Below, one piece after another: positions 1-8,996 of a stretch of DNA of 64,000 nucleotides (position 1 is its first letter; every line of letters starts with the position of its first letter). This DNA comes from Fulvimarina sp. Its GTDB lineage: Bacteria > Pseudomonadota > Alphaproteobacteria > Rhizobiales > Rhizobiaceae. The DNA lies in contig PACL01000009.1 of the NCBI GenBank assembly GCA_002700095.1, forward strand, positions 1 through 64,000, read 5' to 3'. The notes beneath the pieces were generated by a model that saw only the letters and a program-made list of their open reading frames with translations, did not search any database and was not told the DNA's origin. Position numbers and translations under genes: made by a program.

Positions 1-91
1 CCCGATCGCGATGGAAGAGCGCCTGCGCTTCGCCATCCGTGAAGGCGGCCGCACCGTCGGCGCCGGCATCGTCGCCGCGATCGTCGAGTAG
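1..91 (+). CDS. tuf: Elongation factor Tu, C-terminal fragment
   Basis: The first 91 bases encode the last 29 residues of EF-Tu, starting mid-gene and ending at TAG (89-91). The ending REGGRTVGAG followed by IVAAIVE is the conserved beta-barrel terminus of EF-Tu. The gene begins outside the window. A factor-independent terminator follows about 60 bases downstream, so this is the end of its transcript. Identification is firm despite the short length because this tail is nearly invariant in bacteria. Confidence 0.93.
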   Translation, partial: PIAMEERLRFAIREGGRTVGAGIVAAIVE

Positions 92-147
92 TCGACATTC
101 GCGCAGGTCGGCCGTCAAAGCCGACGACACATCGATCACATCGTGCG

Positions 148-174
148 AACGGGCCCCTTGCGGGCCCGTTTTCG
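148..174 (+). terminator. Rho-independent terminator after tuf
   Basis: A nine-pair GC-rich stem (AACGGGCC.. with ..GGGCCCGTT) with a short loop is followed by TTTT. It lies downstream of the tuf stop codon in the correct orientation. Confidence 0.75.
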
Positions 175-274
175 CGTCGTGGCACCGGCCCCGCCGCGAC
201 GATCGTCCCCGCGATCGGCTGCCCCTCACGAACTGTCCCTGCCGACCTGCGTCGGCGCTGTCGGGACGCGAACA

Positions 275-307
275 AGAAAAAACAGGCCCGTCGGGGCCTG
301 TTCTCTT
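275..307 (-). terminator. Rho-independent terminator for the minus-strand binding-protein gene
   Basis: The stem AACAGGCCC / GGGGCCTGTT (about 281-302) reads on the minus strand into a run of six T residues. It lies just beyond the stop of the minus-strand gene that ends at 374, and could also stop plus-strand transcription from tuf. Confidence 0.75.
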
Positions 308-373
308 GTCGTCATCCGGAGCTGCTGGTCGGCGCGCTTTGCCGGCGGGCCCGCTGTTGTCCTGGCTAGCGCC

Positions 374-1645
374 CTACTTGTCGAGCTGGCAGGTCGTTTC
401 CGGCCGGTCGAAGCCGAGCGTGTCGAGTTCGGAGACCTGGTGCAGGAAGCCTTCCTGCGGCGAGGCGCTGACGACCGAATCCTCGGTGCCGAGCAGCACC
501 GGCTGGCGCAGCTGCCAGTCCCAGTCCCGGAACGTCAGGCGCTGGCCCTTGAAGGCGGCGACGGTGAAGTCCTTGCTGCGGATGAAGGCGTCGATCTTCT
601 CCGGATCGGTGGAATTGGTCCGCGAGGCGGCCTCGCCGATGGTGCGCACCGCGGTCCAGGCCTGCATGTCCTTCGATTCCATCCGTCGGCCGGCCGCATC
701 CTCGAAGCGGTTCTGGATCTGCGCGCCGCCCCACTGTTCGCTCGCCGGATGCCAGGAGCCGGGCACGAGGCCGGCGGTGCCGGCGACCGGGCGCGGGATC
801 CACGTCCGCCACGGAATGTAGGTGCCGAAGACCTCGCTTTCGTCGGCGACGAGCAGCACGTCGTGATCCGGCAAGTCCTGCAGGAAGACCGGGATCTGGC
901 GCTGGACGAGGGCCTGGCCGGAATCCGTCGCCCGGGCGCCGCCGCGGTCCTCGAAGACCTTCTCCGCGACGATCTTGCCGCCGAACTTCGTGGCCGAGCG
1001 CTTCAGCGCCTCGGCAAAGAGCTTGTCCTTCTCATGGGAGCCCTCGACCAGCGCCCAGTTCCGCCACTGCTTCCACATCAGATACTGCGCCAGCCCGTCG
1101 GTCAGCATCGAGCGCGACGGTGCCGTGTGCAGCATGTTGTTGCGGCAGTCGTCGTTGCGCAGGCGGTCGTCCTCGGCGCCGGCGTTGAAGATGATCGCGC
1201 CCTTCTCTGCGGCGAGATCGGCGGCCTTCAGCGTGTCGTCGGCGGAGAGGTCGGTGACGACGTAATGGGCGCCGTCGTCCAGGAGCTTCCGGAGCGGCGC
1301 GGCGATGTCGTCGCCGGGCTTCAGCGTCACCACGTCGAGCATGAAGTCCTGGCCCATGAAGGAGCCGGTGGTGTCGTTGTCGCTGATCGCCACCTTGGCG
1401 CCGGCAATGCCGATGTCCTCGGGCGGGATGTCGAGGACGGACAGGGCCAGCGTCCGCTCGTAGCTGCGCAGATAGCCGATCCGGATCGTCTGCATCTTCT
1501 TCTCGGCCGGGCTCGCGGCGGGGGCGGCCGGCTTGGCCTCCTGGCTGCTTCCCTGTGCGGCTGCCGAAAGCGTCAGCGCAACGGCCGTCAGCGGTGCGAG
1601 CGCGAGCGGCAGAAGCCCCCGTCCCAGGCGATCGAGGTTTAACAT
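374..1645 (-). CDS. Periplasmic substrate-binding protein, PQQ/alcohol-oxidation-associated ABC family
   Basis: A 423-residue protein with an N-terminal signal peptide (hydrophobic stretch about 12-32, ending near AAAQG). The body resembles branched-chain-amino-acid-type periplasmic binding proteins (type I fold), notably the subgroup found next to PQQ-dependent alcohol dehydrogenase systems in methylotrophs; the opening IRIGYLRSYERTLALSVLD is characteristic. No permease or ATPase genes are adjacent, so the ligand is unknown. The ATG at 1645 was chosen over a longer upstream reading because AGAGGA sits 8 bases upstream and the signal peptide begins there. It is transcribed divergently from the DUF3280 gene. 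Family assignment is from memory of the motif pattern; the PQQ link is family knowledge, not visible here. Confidence 0.75.
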   Translation of the reverse strand: MLNLDRLGRGLLPLALAPLTAVALTLSAAAQGSSQEAKPAAPAASPAEKKMQTIRIGYLRSYERTLALSVLDIPPEDIGIAGAKVAISDNDTTGSFMGQDFMLDVVTLKPGDDIAAPLRKLLDDGAHYVVTDLSADDTLKAADLAAEKGAIIFNAGAEDDRLRNDDCRNNMLHTAPSRSMLTDGLAQYLMWKQWRNWALVEGSHEKDKLFAEALKRSATKFGGKIVAEKVFEDRGGARATDSGQALVQRQIPVFLQDLPDHDVLLVADESEVFGTYIPWRTWIPRPVAGTAGLVPGSWHPASEQWGGAQIQNRFEDAAGRRMESKDMQAWTAVRTIGEAASRTNSTDPEKIDAFIRSKDFTVAAFKGQRLTFRDWDWQLRQPVLLGTEDSVVSASPQEGFLHQVSELDTLGFDRPETTCQLDK

Positions 1646-1774
1646 CTTGGCATTCCTCTCGCATGTCGCGCGGCGACGCCGGCTTCCTGCCGCGTCGCCG
1701 CAATCATTGCTCCTCCCGCCCGGCGCACTATCACTTGCCTCGGGCACCGCACATTGCATCCACGGAGAAGCCGA

Positions 1775-2323
1775 ATGTTTGCGTCCACGATGTGTCGCGG
1801 AGGAGGTCTCGTCAGGCAAGCGCGATTTTTTCCCGTTGTTCTCGTCGCGCTTCTGGCCACCGGGCCAGCTCTGGCCGACGACCACCAGGTCGCGGTGTTC
1901 GGCTTCGAGCTGATCGACTCCAGCCTCGAGGGCTCGATGATGGGCAAGGACGAGGCGCAGCAAGCCCGGCTGGCCCGCATGGCGCCGCAGCTGCGCGAGG
2001 CCATCGCCGACCTCGGCGGCTACGAAATCGTCGACGTCGCTCGGGTCCAGCCGAAGGCAGATGCGTCCAATCTCCAGAGCTGCGGCAATTGCGCGCTCAC
2101 CTTCGCGCGCGAGGTCGGGGCCGACATCGCCGTTGTCGGAACCGTGCAGAAGGTCTCCAACCTCATCCTCAACATCAACGCCTATGCTTTCGATGTCGAA
2201 ACCGGTAAGCCCCTCGCGCGCGGCAGCGCCGACATCCGCTCGAACACCGACGAGAGCTGGGAGCGGGGCCTGCGCTACCTGTTCAAGAACACCCTGATGA
2301 AGCAGCTGGAGGCCGCGCGTTGA
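1775..2323 (+). CDS. DUF3280/DUF2380-type exported protein
   Basis: A 182-residue protein with a signal peptide (VVLVALLATGPALA, then mature start DDHQVAVFGFEL). The mature part (VAVFGFELIDSS, a Cys pair in CGNCALTFAREVGADIAVVGTVQKVS) matches the DUF3280/DUF2380 periplasmic family, which has a TolB-amino-terminal-like fold, and is recurrent in methylotrophs near PQQ-dependent dehydrogenase genes. Its role is unknown. The start at 1775 is preferred because GGAGAAG lies five bases upstream; a longer reading begins at 1754. Its stop overlaps the TTG start of the next gene, so it is probably co-translated with the cofactor gene mfnB. Confidence 0.72.
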   Translation: MFASTMCRGGGLVRQARFFPVVLVALLATGPALADDHQVAVFGFELIDSSLEGSMMGKDEAQQARLARMAPQLREAIADLGGYEIVDVARVQPKADASNLQSCGNCALTFAREVGADIAVVGTVQKVSNLILNINAYAFDVETGKPLARGSADIRSNTDESWERGLRYLFKNTLMKQLEAAR

Positions 2324-3405
2324 CGAAACTCTTGGCGAGCGTCACCGGCCCCGGGGAGGCCGAGACGGTGCTCCTCGGCGGTGCCGACATCATCGATCTG
2401 AAGGATCCGGCAAAGGGCGCGCTCGGCGCCGTGTCGCCGGAGGTGCTTGCCGCGACGATCGCCACTGTCGCCGGCCGCCGCCCAATCTCCGCCGTGGCCG
2501 GCGACCTGCCGATGCGGCCGGACCTCGTCGTGCGGGAGGTCGAGGCGCGGCGGGCCGCGGATTTCGTCAAGATCGGCCTCTTCCCGGCGACGTCCGCCGA
2601 GCGTCTCGCGGTGATCGGCGCGCTTGCCGGGGCCGCGCGCGACATCCCGCTCGTCGCCGTGTTGTTCGCCGACGGCGACCCCGACTTCGCCCTTCTCGCC
2701 CCGCTCGCCGAGGCGGGGTTCCATGGCGCCATGATCGACACGATGGACAAGGCCGGCGGCGGCCTGTTGTCCCGGCTTTCGGTCGGCACCCTCGCCAAAT
2801 TCGTCGAAACCGCCCGCGACCTCGGCCTGATGAGCGGCCTTGCCGGTTCGCTGGAAGCCCCGGACGTTCCCCGCCTGAAAGCCCTGCGGCCGGATTACCT
2901 CGGCTTTCGCGGGGCGCTCACCGGTGGCGCGCGGGGCGACGCGGTCGAGGAGGCGCAGGTGCGCCGCATCGCCTCGCTGCTCCGCCCTGAACCAAGTGCC
3001 GTGGCCAGGCCGGGACTGACGGCGGATCATGCGCCGGAGCCGGCCGGGCTCGACCGGATCTTCGTGCGCGACCTCGTCCTCGACCTGGAAATCGGCGCCT
3101 ATGGCCACGAGCGCGGCCGCCGGCAGAAGGTGCGCTTCTCGGTCGAGGCTCTGATCGCCCGCATTACGGCGAACCGTGACGACATCGCGGAAGTCTATTC
3201 TTACGATCTGATCACCGACGCGGTCCGCGCCCTGGCTGAAACCGGCCATACCGATCTCGTCGAGACGCTCGCCCTCGACCTCGCCCGAACCGTCCTGTCG
3301 GATGGCCGCGTCTTCGAGGTGAGCGTCAGGGTCGAAAAGCTGGACCTCGGCCCGGGCGCCGTCGGCATCGAGATCCGCCGCCGCCGATCGGATTTCTCCG
3401 CCTGA
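2320..3405 (+). CDS. mfnB: (5-formylfuran-3-yl)methyl phosphate synthase fused to a dihydroneopterin aldolase-like domain
   Basis: A 361-residue two-domain protein. Residues 1 to about 225 match MfnB (DUF556), the TIM-barrel enzyme that condenses two glyceraldehyde-3-phosphate molecules into the furan phosphate of methanofuran/methylofuran. The catalytic-lysine region ADIIDLKDPAKG (Lys28) and FVKIGLF are visible. From about residue 245 (LDRIFVRDLVLDLEIGAYGHERG) to the end it resembles FolB, with the paired Lys and VGIEIRR C-terminal signature. FolB acts on dihydroneopterin in pterin synthesis, so the fusion joins furan and pterin branches of C1-cofactor synthesis. Translation probably starts at TTG 2320, overlapping the previous stop by four bases. 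Followed by an mfnE-like kinase gene after a 453-base gap. Confidence 0.85.
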   Translation: MTKLLASVTGPGEAETVLLGGADIIDLKDPAKGALGAVSPEVLAATIATVAGRRPISAVAGDLPMRPDLVVREVEARRAADFVKIGLFPATSAERLAVIGALAGAARDIPLVAVLFADGDPDFALLAPLAEAGFHGAMIDTMDKAGGGLLSRLSVGTLAKFVETARDLGLMSGLAGSLEAPDVPRLKALRPDYLGFRGALTGGARGDAVEEAQVRRIASLLRPEPSAVARPGLTADHAPEPAGLDRIFVRDLVLDLEIGAYGHERGRRQKVRFSVEALIARITANRDDIAEVYSYDLITDAVRALAETGHTDLVETLALDLARTVLSDGRVFEVSVRVEKLDLGPGAVGIEIRRRRSDFSA

Positions 3406-3858
3406 TCCGGCGGCATCCCGTCACGCCATCCCGACTTCTCCCGAGCCAACCCGCCGACCGATCGTCCGCGTCGGGGACGCCTCCGGCCGGCTCGGCGACC
3501 CACCGGGGCGCGGGCGTTGGCTTGCGCCGATGAGGCCTCTCGAGGGGCAGGAGGACCAGCGGCTCACCGGCTAAGGACGTCGCGCGGGCCGCCCCGCCGG
3601 CGCCGCTGCGTGCCGCGAGCGCGTGCCGCCCTTGCGCCCCGTCCGATCCTGGCGTTCACTGCCGACAGAGCGCCTGGTCGGCAGATCCTGCGCCCCGGTC
3701 GGTGGCGGGCGGACTCGCCACGGCGATCTGGAGAACCATTTGAATCTGCAAGTTGAAGCCGCCATCGGCCCGCAGAGGCCGAGGCGGACGGGAGACGGCA
3801 GCCGGCGTTTCAGCCCGCGCTGCCGAAAGGAAACGTTCAACGAACGGGGCAGGGCATC
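3406..3858. other. 453-base intergenic region without a recognised gene
   Basis: Lies between mfnB-folB and the mfnE-like gene. Short open frames on both strands have no start signal or recognisable protein and look like GC-rich shadows. No clear terminator hairpin with a T-tract, riboswitch or repeat was seen. It probably holds the promoter for the mfnE-like gene. Confidence 0.4.
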
Positions 3859-4509
3859 ATGGGCACATTCAAGCAGCTTCTCGTCGTCAAGCTCGGCGGT
3901 AGTTCGGCGTCCTCGCCGGATCTCCTCCGCTGGGTCCGGGCCATCGAACAGGCCACGGTTCCGCTGGTCGTCGTTCCCGGCGGCGGCCCTTTCGCCAACA
4001 CGGTGCGCCGCTACCAGCCGAAGCTCGGCTTCGACGACCGTGCCGCCCACGAAATGGCGATCCTCGGGATGGAGCAGTTCGGCCTCGCTCTGATCAGCCT
4101 GTCGTCGCGCATGGTCCGGGCGCGCGACCGGGAGGACATCGAGACGGCCATCGAGGCCGGACGCATCCCCGTCTGGCTCCCGCGCGACGTTGCTCTGACC
4201 GCGCCCGACATCGCCCAGGACTGGAGCGTGACGTCGGACTCGCTCGCCGCCTGGCTCGCCCGCAGGCTCTCCGCCCGCCATCTCTGCCTGATCAAGCAGC
4301 TCGACGTCCCCGAGGGTTCCAGCGTCGAGGCGCTGATCGGGGCGCAGATCGTCGACGAGAATTTCGGCGAGCATCTGGGCGACACCGCGACGGTGCATGT
4401 CGCGGGTCCTGGCGATCTGGCAACAGCGGGCCTCCGCCTGTCGGACGGCAAGGTGCCCGGCAACCAGCTGGCGCGTGGGTCCATGGGGATCGCCACCGCG
4501 GCGGAATGA
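3859..4509 (+). CDS. mfnE: Amino-acid-kinase-family protein, probable [5-(aminomethyl)furan-3-yl]methyl phosphate kinase
   Basis: A 216-residue protein of the aspartokinase/uridylate kinase fold. It opens LLVVKLGGSSASS, then VVVPGGGPFANTVRR, the two glycine-rich nucleotide-binding signatures of this superfamily; later it has TSDSLAAWLARRLSA and SSVEALIGAQIVDENF. In archaea MfnE of this family phosphorylates aminomethylfuran phosphate to the diphosphate, and methylotrophs keep an ortholog in the tetrahydromethanopterin/methylofuran cluster. The location between mfnB and two other cofactor genes supports this role rather than amino-acid biosynthesis. Start ATG 3859 follows a GGGGCAGGGC stretch. 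Substrate is inferred from context. Confidence 0.78.
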   Translation: MGTFKQLLVVKLGGSSASSPDLLRWVRAIEQATVPLVVVPGGGPFANTVRRYQPKLGFDDRAAHEMAILGMEQFGLALISLSSRMVRARDREDIETAIEAGRIPVWLPRDVALTAPDIAQDWSVTSDSLAAWLARRLSARHLCLIKQLDVPEGSSVEALIGAQIVDENFGEHLGDTATVHVAGPGDLATAGLRLSDGKVPGNQLARGSMGIATAAE

Positions 4510-4566
4510 GCGGCCGCTGGGGAAGTTGCGGGCAACGGCGCCGCCGGTCTTTTCATCGGCCGGCGA

Positions 4567-6033
4567 ATGTCCGACATAGCCGCAATGGCGAAACCGCACC
4601 TTCTCTTCCTGACCGGGCATCTCGCCCGCCCGCGCCTCGAGCGGATCCTGTCCGGCCTCGGGGCGACGGATTTCGACTGGTCGATCGCCGACATCGGCGT
4701 CAAGGTGGCCGCGCTGGCGACCGGCGAGATCATCGAACGGCGGCTGCAGCGCCCGGTCGAGGCGACGCAGGTCGTCCTTCCGGGCCGCTGCCGTGCCGAT
4801 CTCGACCGGCTCGCGGACGCGTTCGGCGTTCCCTTCGTGCGGGGCCCGGACGAACTCGCCGACCTGCCGGCCTTTCTCGGCCGCAAGGGCGGGCCGCCGG
4901 ATCTCTCCCGCCACGCCATGCGGATCTTCGCCGAGATCGTCGACGCGACCGCCCATCCGGTCGAGGCGATCGTCGCGAGGGCACAAAGGATGCGCGGGGA
5001 GGGTGCCGACGTCATCGATCTCGGCTGCCTGCCGGACACGCCGTTTCCGCATCTCGAGGAAACCATCGCCGCGCTCAAGGCGGCCGGCCACCGGGTCAGC
5101 GTCGATTCGGCCAATCCCGATGAACTGTCCCGCGCGACCAGGGCCGGCGCCGACTATCTCCTCAGCCTCACCGAGGAAACGCTGGCGATCGCCCGGCAGG
5201 GCGACGCGGTGCCGGTCCTCGTGCCGGCCGTGCCCCACGACATGGGCTCCCTCGACCGCGCGATAGACAGGGCGAAGGCCATGGGGATCGACTTCATCGC
5301 CGATGCAATCCTCGATCCGATCCATTTCGGCTTTTCCGCCTCGCTGGTCCGCTATCACGAGCTGCGCCGGCGGCATCCGGACATTTCCATCCTGATGGGC
5401 ACCGGCAATCTCACCGAGCTGACCGACGCCGACACCTCCGGCATCACGGCGACCCTCCTCGGCATCTGCTCTGAGCTGTCCGTCGACAACCTCCTGATCG
5501 TCCATGTCAGCCCCCACACCCGCGCCACCATCGCCGAGCACGACGCGGCGCGGCGCATGTTCTTTGCCGCCAAGGCGGACAACGCCCTGCCGCGCGGCTA
5601 TTCCAACGCGCTGCTGCAGGTCCACGACGTCGCTCCCTTCGCCGCGACGCCGGAAGAGCTGGGCGAGATGGCGGCGACGATCAAGGACCGCAACTACCGC
5701 ATCGAGACGGCAGAGGACGGCATCCACCTCTACAATCGCGACATGCACGAGGTTGCGACCGACGCCTTCGAGCTGTTTCCGCATATCGCCGTCGATGGCG
5801 ACACCGGCCACGCCTTCTATCTCGGCGCGGAACTCCAGAAGGCCGAGATCGCCTGGCGCCTCGGCAAGCGCTACGCCCAGGACGCGCCGCTCGAATTCGG
5901 CGTCGGCGCGCCAAGGGACGAAGAGGACCGCACCCGGCTGGAAGAAGCGGGCCATACGCTGAAGGCGAAGAAGAAGACGTCACAGACGACCGGCGCCGCC
6001 TCAGCGGCCGCCGAGACCGGCGAGGGGAGTTGA
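4567..6033 (+). CDS. DUF6513 dihydropteroate-synthase-like protein of C1-cofactor biosynthesis
   Basis: A 488-residue protein. The N-terminal part (about 1-150; HLLFLTGHLARPRLERIL) is the DUF6513 region. The centre (about 150-390) is a TIM barrel related to dihydropteroate synthase (GADVIDLGCLP, then ISILMGTGNLTELTDADTSG). The family is shared by methanogens and tetrahydromethanopterin-using methylotrophs and is thought to act where the pterin joins the arylamine side chain, but its reaction is not established. The last 35 residues are a low-complexity Lys/Thr/Ala tail. An alternative ATG lies six codons downstream. It sits in an operon-like run with mfnE upstream and the DUF447 gene four bases downstream. 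Confidence 0.82.
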   Translation: MSDIAAMAKPHLLFLTGHLARPRLERILSGLGATDFDWSIADIGVKVAALATGEIIERRLQRPVEATQVVLPGRCRADLDRLADAFGVPFVRGPDELADLPAFLGRKGGPPDLSRHAMRIFAEIVDATAHPVEAIVARAQRMRGEGADVIDLGCLPDTPFPHLEETIAALKAAGHRVSVDSANPDELSRATRAGADYLLSLTEETLAIARQGDAVPVLVPAVPHDMGSLDRAIDRAKAMGIDFIADAILDPIHFGFSASLVRYHELRRRHPDISILMGTGNLTELTDADTSGITATLLGICSELSVDNLLIVHVSPHTRATIAEHDAARRMFFAAKADNALPRGYSNALLQVHDVAPFAATPEELGEMAATIKDRNYRIETAEDGIHLYNRDMHEVATDAFELFPHIAVDGDTGHAFYLGAELQKAEIAWRLGKRYAQDAPLEFGVGAPRDEEDRTRLEEAGHTLKAKKKTSQTTGAASAAAETGEGS

Positions 6034-6037
6034 GGCC

Positions 6038-6613
6038 GTGGCCTATATTCGTGAGACCATCCTGACCACCATTTCCGACGCCGGCGAGGTCCACATCGCG
6101 CCGCTCGGGATCATAAAGGAGGGCGACGGCTGGGTGATCGCGCCGTTCCGGCCCTCGACGACGCTGACCAACATCGAGGCGAATGGCCTTGCGGTCGTCA
6201 ACTACACCGACGAGGCGAAGATCTTCGCCGGCTGCCTCACCGGCCGCAAGGACTGGCCTCTCACGCCGCTCGACGACTGCAAGGTGCCGCGGCTGGAGGC
6301 GGCGCTCTCCCACGAAGTCCTCAAGGTCGAGCGGGTTACGGAGGATGCGACCCGGCCACGCTTTTTCTGCAAGGTCGTCTCGTCCGGCCAGCACCGGCCC
6401 TTCCTCGGCATGAACCGCGCCAAGGCGGCGGTGCTGGAGGCGGCGATCCTGGTCAGCCGTCTGAAGATGCTGCCGGCCGAGAAGATCGAGACCGAGATCG
6501 CCTATCTGAAGATCGCCATCGACAAGACCGCCGGGCCCGACGAGGAGACGGCGTTCTACTGGCTGCTGGAAGAGGTGATCGAGCACCTGGCGGAGGTGGA
6601 GGGGGCGGCCTGA
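6038..6613 (+). CDS. DUF447-family protein, C1-cofactor cluster
   Basis: A 191-residue protein beginning MAYIRETILTTISDAGEVHIAPLGI and containing the flavin-reductase-like split-barrel core of DUF447. This family is found in methanogens and in the tetrahydromethanopterin gene cluster of methylotrophs. Its biochemical role is unknown; an FMN-type ligand is suggested by the fold. Translation starts at GTG 6038, four bases after the DUF6513 stop, with GAGGGGAG directly upstream, so the two are co-transcribed and probably coupled. Confidence 0.8.
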   Translation: MAYIRETILTTISDAGEVHIAPLGIIKEGDGWVIAPFRPSTTLTNIEANGLAVVNYTDEAKIFAGCLTGRKDWPLTPLDDCKVPRLEAALSHEVLKVERVTEDATRPRFFCKVVSSGQHRPFLGMNRAKAAVLEAAILVSRLKMLPAEKIETEIAYLKIAIDKTAGPDEETAFYWLLEEVIEHLAEVEGAA

Positions 6614-6634
6614 ACGGCGACCGGTCTCATGCCA

Positions 6635-7063
6635 TCAGGCTGCGACGACAGCGACGGACGCCCGTTTGCCGAGGGCCCGCAGCGCCAGTTCCAGCGTTCG
6701 GATCTTGGTTGGATGATCGGGGTCGAGGATCCGGCGTGCTTCGCTTTCGACCATGCCGAGCCGTTCTGCCAGTGCCGTCTTGCGCAGGCCGGAGGCCCTG
6801 AAACCCTCGATCACCGCGAGCTTGAGGGCGTCCGCTGCCGTGACTTCGATCGGCACCAGATCCGCTGCGCTGGCATTTGGCGGGGGCAGGTCGTGACCGT
6901 TTCCGAGGTAGTGCCGCAATGCAAAGCCGAGAGCTTCCGAGGCATTCGCCATTGCCTCCTCGCGACTCGCGCCCTCGGTGATCGCCTCCGGCACGTCCGG
7001 GAAGGTGACAAGCAGGCCGCCCTCGCCATTGTCTTCCAAGCGTGCGTTGTAGATGTAGTTCAT
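6635..7063 (-). CDS. hicB: HicB-family antitoxin
   Basis: A 142-residue protein. Residues 1-65 form the HicB partial RNase-H fold (YNARLEDNGEGGLLVTFPDVPEAITEG, then ALRHYL). The C-terminal half (LKLAVIEGFRASGLRKTALAERLGM) is a helix-turn-helix of the XRE type, as expected for an autoregulating antitoxin. The start at 7063 was chosen because MNYIYNARL is the canonical HicB beginning; a longer reading to 7180 has no family support. It lies 37 bases downstream of hicA on the same strand, the toxin-first order usual for hicAB. The antitoxin would neutralise HicA and repress the promoter between hicA and paoA. Confidence 0.85.
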   Translation of the reverse strand: MNYIYNARLEDNGEGGLLVTFPDVPEAITEGASREEAMANASEALGFALRHYLGNGHDLPPPNASAADLVPIEVTAADALKLAVIEGFRASGLRKTALAERLGMVESEARRILDPDHPTKIRTLELALRALGKRASVAVVAA

Positions 7064-7100
7064 GGATCCACTCCGTTGGAACCGGCAACTGCCACCGGTG

Positions 7101-7292
7101 CTAGACGCCCAACTGCTTCCTGATGGCGCGGACATAGACGTTCGAGAGTTCTCCGGATTTGATGATCGTGGCACGATCACCGAGAACGACCTTGTAATGT
7201 GAGCCTTTCCCTTCGTTCTTGATCACGGCGAAAGTCACGCCCCGGTCCTTGGCGGACTGCCGGAGTTCTCTGATCAAGGCTTCGCGCTTCAA
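7101..7292 (-). CDS. hicA: HicA-family mRNA interferase toxin
   Basis: A 63-residue double-stranded-RNA-binding-fold protein containing the catalytic-His motif GKGSHYKVVLGDR. HicA toxins cleave mRNA independently of ribosomes. The start is TTG at 7292 with AGGAGA six bases upstream; no ATG gives a family-length protein, so standard gene callers may extend it upstream to 7481 or miss it. It is encoded immediately ahead of hicB, forming a complete toxin-antitoxin pair in the accessory block that splits the cofactor genes. Confidence 0.82.
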   Translation of the reverse strand: MKREALIRELRQSAKDRGVTFAVIKNEGKGSHYKVVLGDRATIIKSGELSNVYVRAIRKQLGV

Positions 7293-7516
7293 TGCAGGTC
7301 TCCTGCCAGCTCGGATATAGATCGCGCATTTTTGCGCGCTTCTCAACCCGAGCGATTTCCATTCATGCGCTCCACCCCCTCCTGCCGCTGAACACTTCGT
7401 CACCGCACGAAACCATCCTGCCCTCCGCCCGTTGATGAACGGATTTCGAACCGTTCCAAGCTGGGCGTGGCCATGCCGCATGCCCGCAGGACGCCAATGA
7501 AGGGCAACTCAACGCG

Positions 7517-8026
7517 ATGAAGTTGAAGATCAACGGAACCGAGCACGAACTCGACGTCGACACGCGCACCTCGCTGCTCGACGCCTGCCGCGACCATCTC
7601 GGCCTCACCGGCTCCAAGAAGGGCTGCGACCACGGCCAATGCGGCGCCTGCACCATGCTGGTCAATGGCCGCCGCATCAATTCCTGCCTCACCCTCGCCG
7701 TCATGCACGAGGGCGACGAGATCACCACCATCGAGGGCCTCGGCGGCCCCGGTGACCTGCATCCGATGCAGGAGGCCTTCCTCCATCACGACGGCTTCCA
7801 GTGCGGCTACTGCACCCCGGGCCAGATTGTGTCGGCCGTCGGCATGCTCGGCGAAGTCTCCGACGGCTGGCCGAGCCATGCCTCCGCCGACGTCAAGGAC
7901 GGCGCGTCGCTGTCGCTTGACGAAATCCGTGAGCGGATGAGCGGCAATCTCTGCCGCTGCTCGGCCTATCCCAACATCGTCAATGCCATCGAGACCGCCA
8001 GCACCAAGATGAAGGAGACCGCATGA
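7517..8026 (+). CDS. paoA: Aldehyde oxidoreductase iron-sulfur subunit (PaoA/XdhC-like)
   Basis: A 169-residue subunit with two [2Fe-2S] clusters: plant-ferredoxin type at [15 protein letters not shown] with a following Cys, and the four-helix-bundle type at CGYCTPGQ and LCRCSAYP. It passes electrons from the molybdenum centre to the FAD subunit. Unlike Escherichia coli PaoA it has no twin-arginine leader: it opens directly at [14 protein letters not shown] with no start further upstream in frame, so this complex is probably cytoplasmic. Its stop overlaps the paoB start by four bases. Confidence 0.88.
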   Translation: MKLKINGTEHELDVDTRTSLLDACRDHLGLTGSKKGCDHGQCGACTMLVNGRRINSCLTLAVMHEGDEITTIEGLGGPGDLHPMQEAFLHHDGFQCGYCTPGQIVSAVGMLGEVSDGWPSHASADVKDGASLSLDEIRERMSGNLCRCSAYPNIVNAIETASTKMKETA

Positions 8027-8994
8027 GACCGTTCGAATACGCCCGGGCCGGTAACGTCTCCGAGGCCGGCCAGCTCGCCGGGCGGTTCATCGCCGGCGGC
8101 ACCAACCTCCTCGACCTGATGAAACTCGAGGTCGAGACGCCCGAAAAGCTCGTCGACATCACCCGGCTGCCGCTGCGCGAGATTGAGGAAACCGTCGATG
8201 GCGGTCTTCGCATCGGCGCTCTGGTGACGAATTCCGATCTGGCGGCCGAGCCGCGCATCCGCCGCGACTACGAAGTCCTGTCGAGGGCGCTGCTCGCCGG
8301 CGCGTCCGGCCAGCTGCGCAACAAGGCGACCACTGGAGGCAATCTCCTGCAGCGCACCCGTTGCAGCTATTTCTACGAGACGTCCCAGCCCTGCAACAAG
8401 CGCGAGCCGGGCTCCGGCTGCGGCGCCATCGGCGGCTTCAACCGCATCCACGCGATCCTCGGTACGTCGGAGAAGTGCATCGCCACCCATCCGTCCGACA
8501 TGGCCGTCGCCATGCGGCTGCTCGACGCCGTCGTCGAGACGCTGAAGGCCGACGGCTCGAGCCGGGAGATCCCCGTCGGCGACTTCTACCGCCTGCCGGG
8601 CGAGACGCCGCAGGTCGAGACGGTGCTGGATGAGGGCGAGTTGATCACCGCCGTGCGCCTGCCTAAGCCGCTGTCTGGCGAACATCGCTATCGCAAGGTG
8701 CGCGACCGTGCCTCCTATGCCTTCGCCCTCGTCTCCGTTGCCGCGGTCGTTCGTATGGACGGCGGCAGGATCGCGGAGGCTCGTCTTGCCTTCGGCGGTC
8801 TCGCCCACATGCCGTGGCGCGACGCGGCGGTCGAAGATGCGCTGATCGGCGAGGCGCCATCCATGGCGCTGTTCGACAAGGCCGCGGACATCCTCCTCGC
8901 CGAGGCCAAGGGGCAGGGCGCAAACGACTTCAAGATCCCGCTCGCCCGGCGCACGCTGAAAGCGGTGCTGGCCGACGCGACGAAGGGAGCCTGA
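8023..8994 (+). CDS. paoB: Aldehyde oxidoreductase FAD-binding subunit (PaoB-like)
   Basis: A 323-residue FAD subunit of the xanthine-oxidase family with the FAD-binding signatures [13 protein letters not shown] and [13 protein letters not shown]. The insertion [16 protein letters not shown] with further Cys residues ([19 protein letters not shown]) is the extra [4Fe-4S]-binding loop that marks the PaoB/4-hydroxybenzoyl-CoA reductase-like branch. It takes electrons from PaoA. The gene is translationally coupled to paoA (ATGA overlap) and lies two bases before paoC. Confidence 0.87.
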   Translation: MRPFEYARAGNVSEAGQLAGRFIAGGTNLLDLMKLEVETPEKLVDITRLPLREIEETVDGGLRIGALVTNSDLAAEPRIRRDYEVLSRALLAGASGQLRNKATTGGNLLQRTRCSYFYETSQPCNKREPGSGCGAIGGFNRIHAILGTSEKCIATHPSDMAVAMRLLDAVVETLKADGSSREIPVGDFYRLPGETPQVETVLDEGELITAVRLPKPLSGEHRYRKVRDRASYAFALVSVAAVVRMDGGRIAEARLAFGGLAHMPWRDAAVEDALIGEAPSMALFDKAADILLAEAKGQGANDFKIPLARRTLKAVLADATKGA

Positions 8995-8996
8995 TC

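Noticed and set aside
143-1642. A 499-codon plus-strand frame opposite the binding-protein gene
   Set aside because: Antisense shadow; it crosses both terminators and has no signal or domain.
3571-5955. A 794-codon minus-strand open frame
   Set aside because: Lies opposite the mfnE-like and DUF6513 genes, which have clear domains; no family in the antisense reading.
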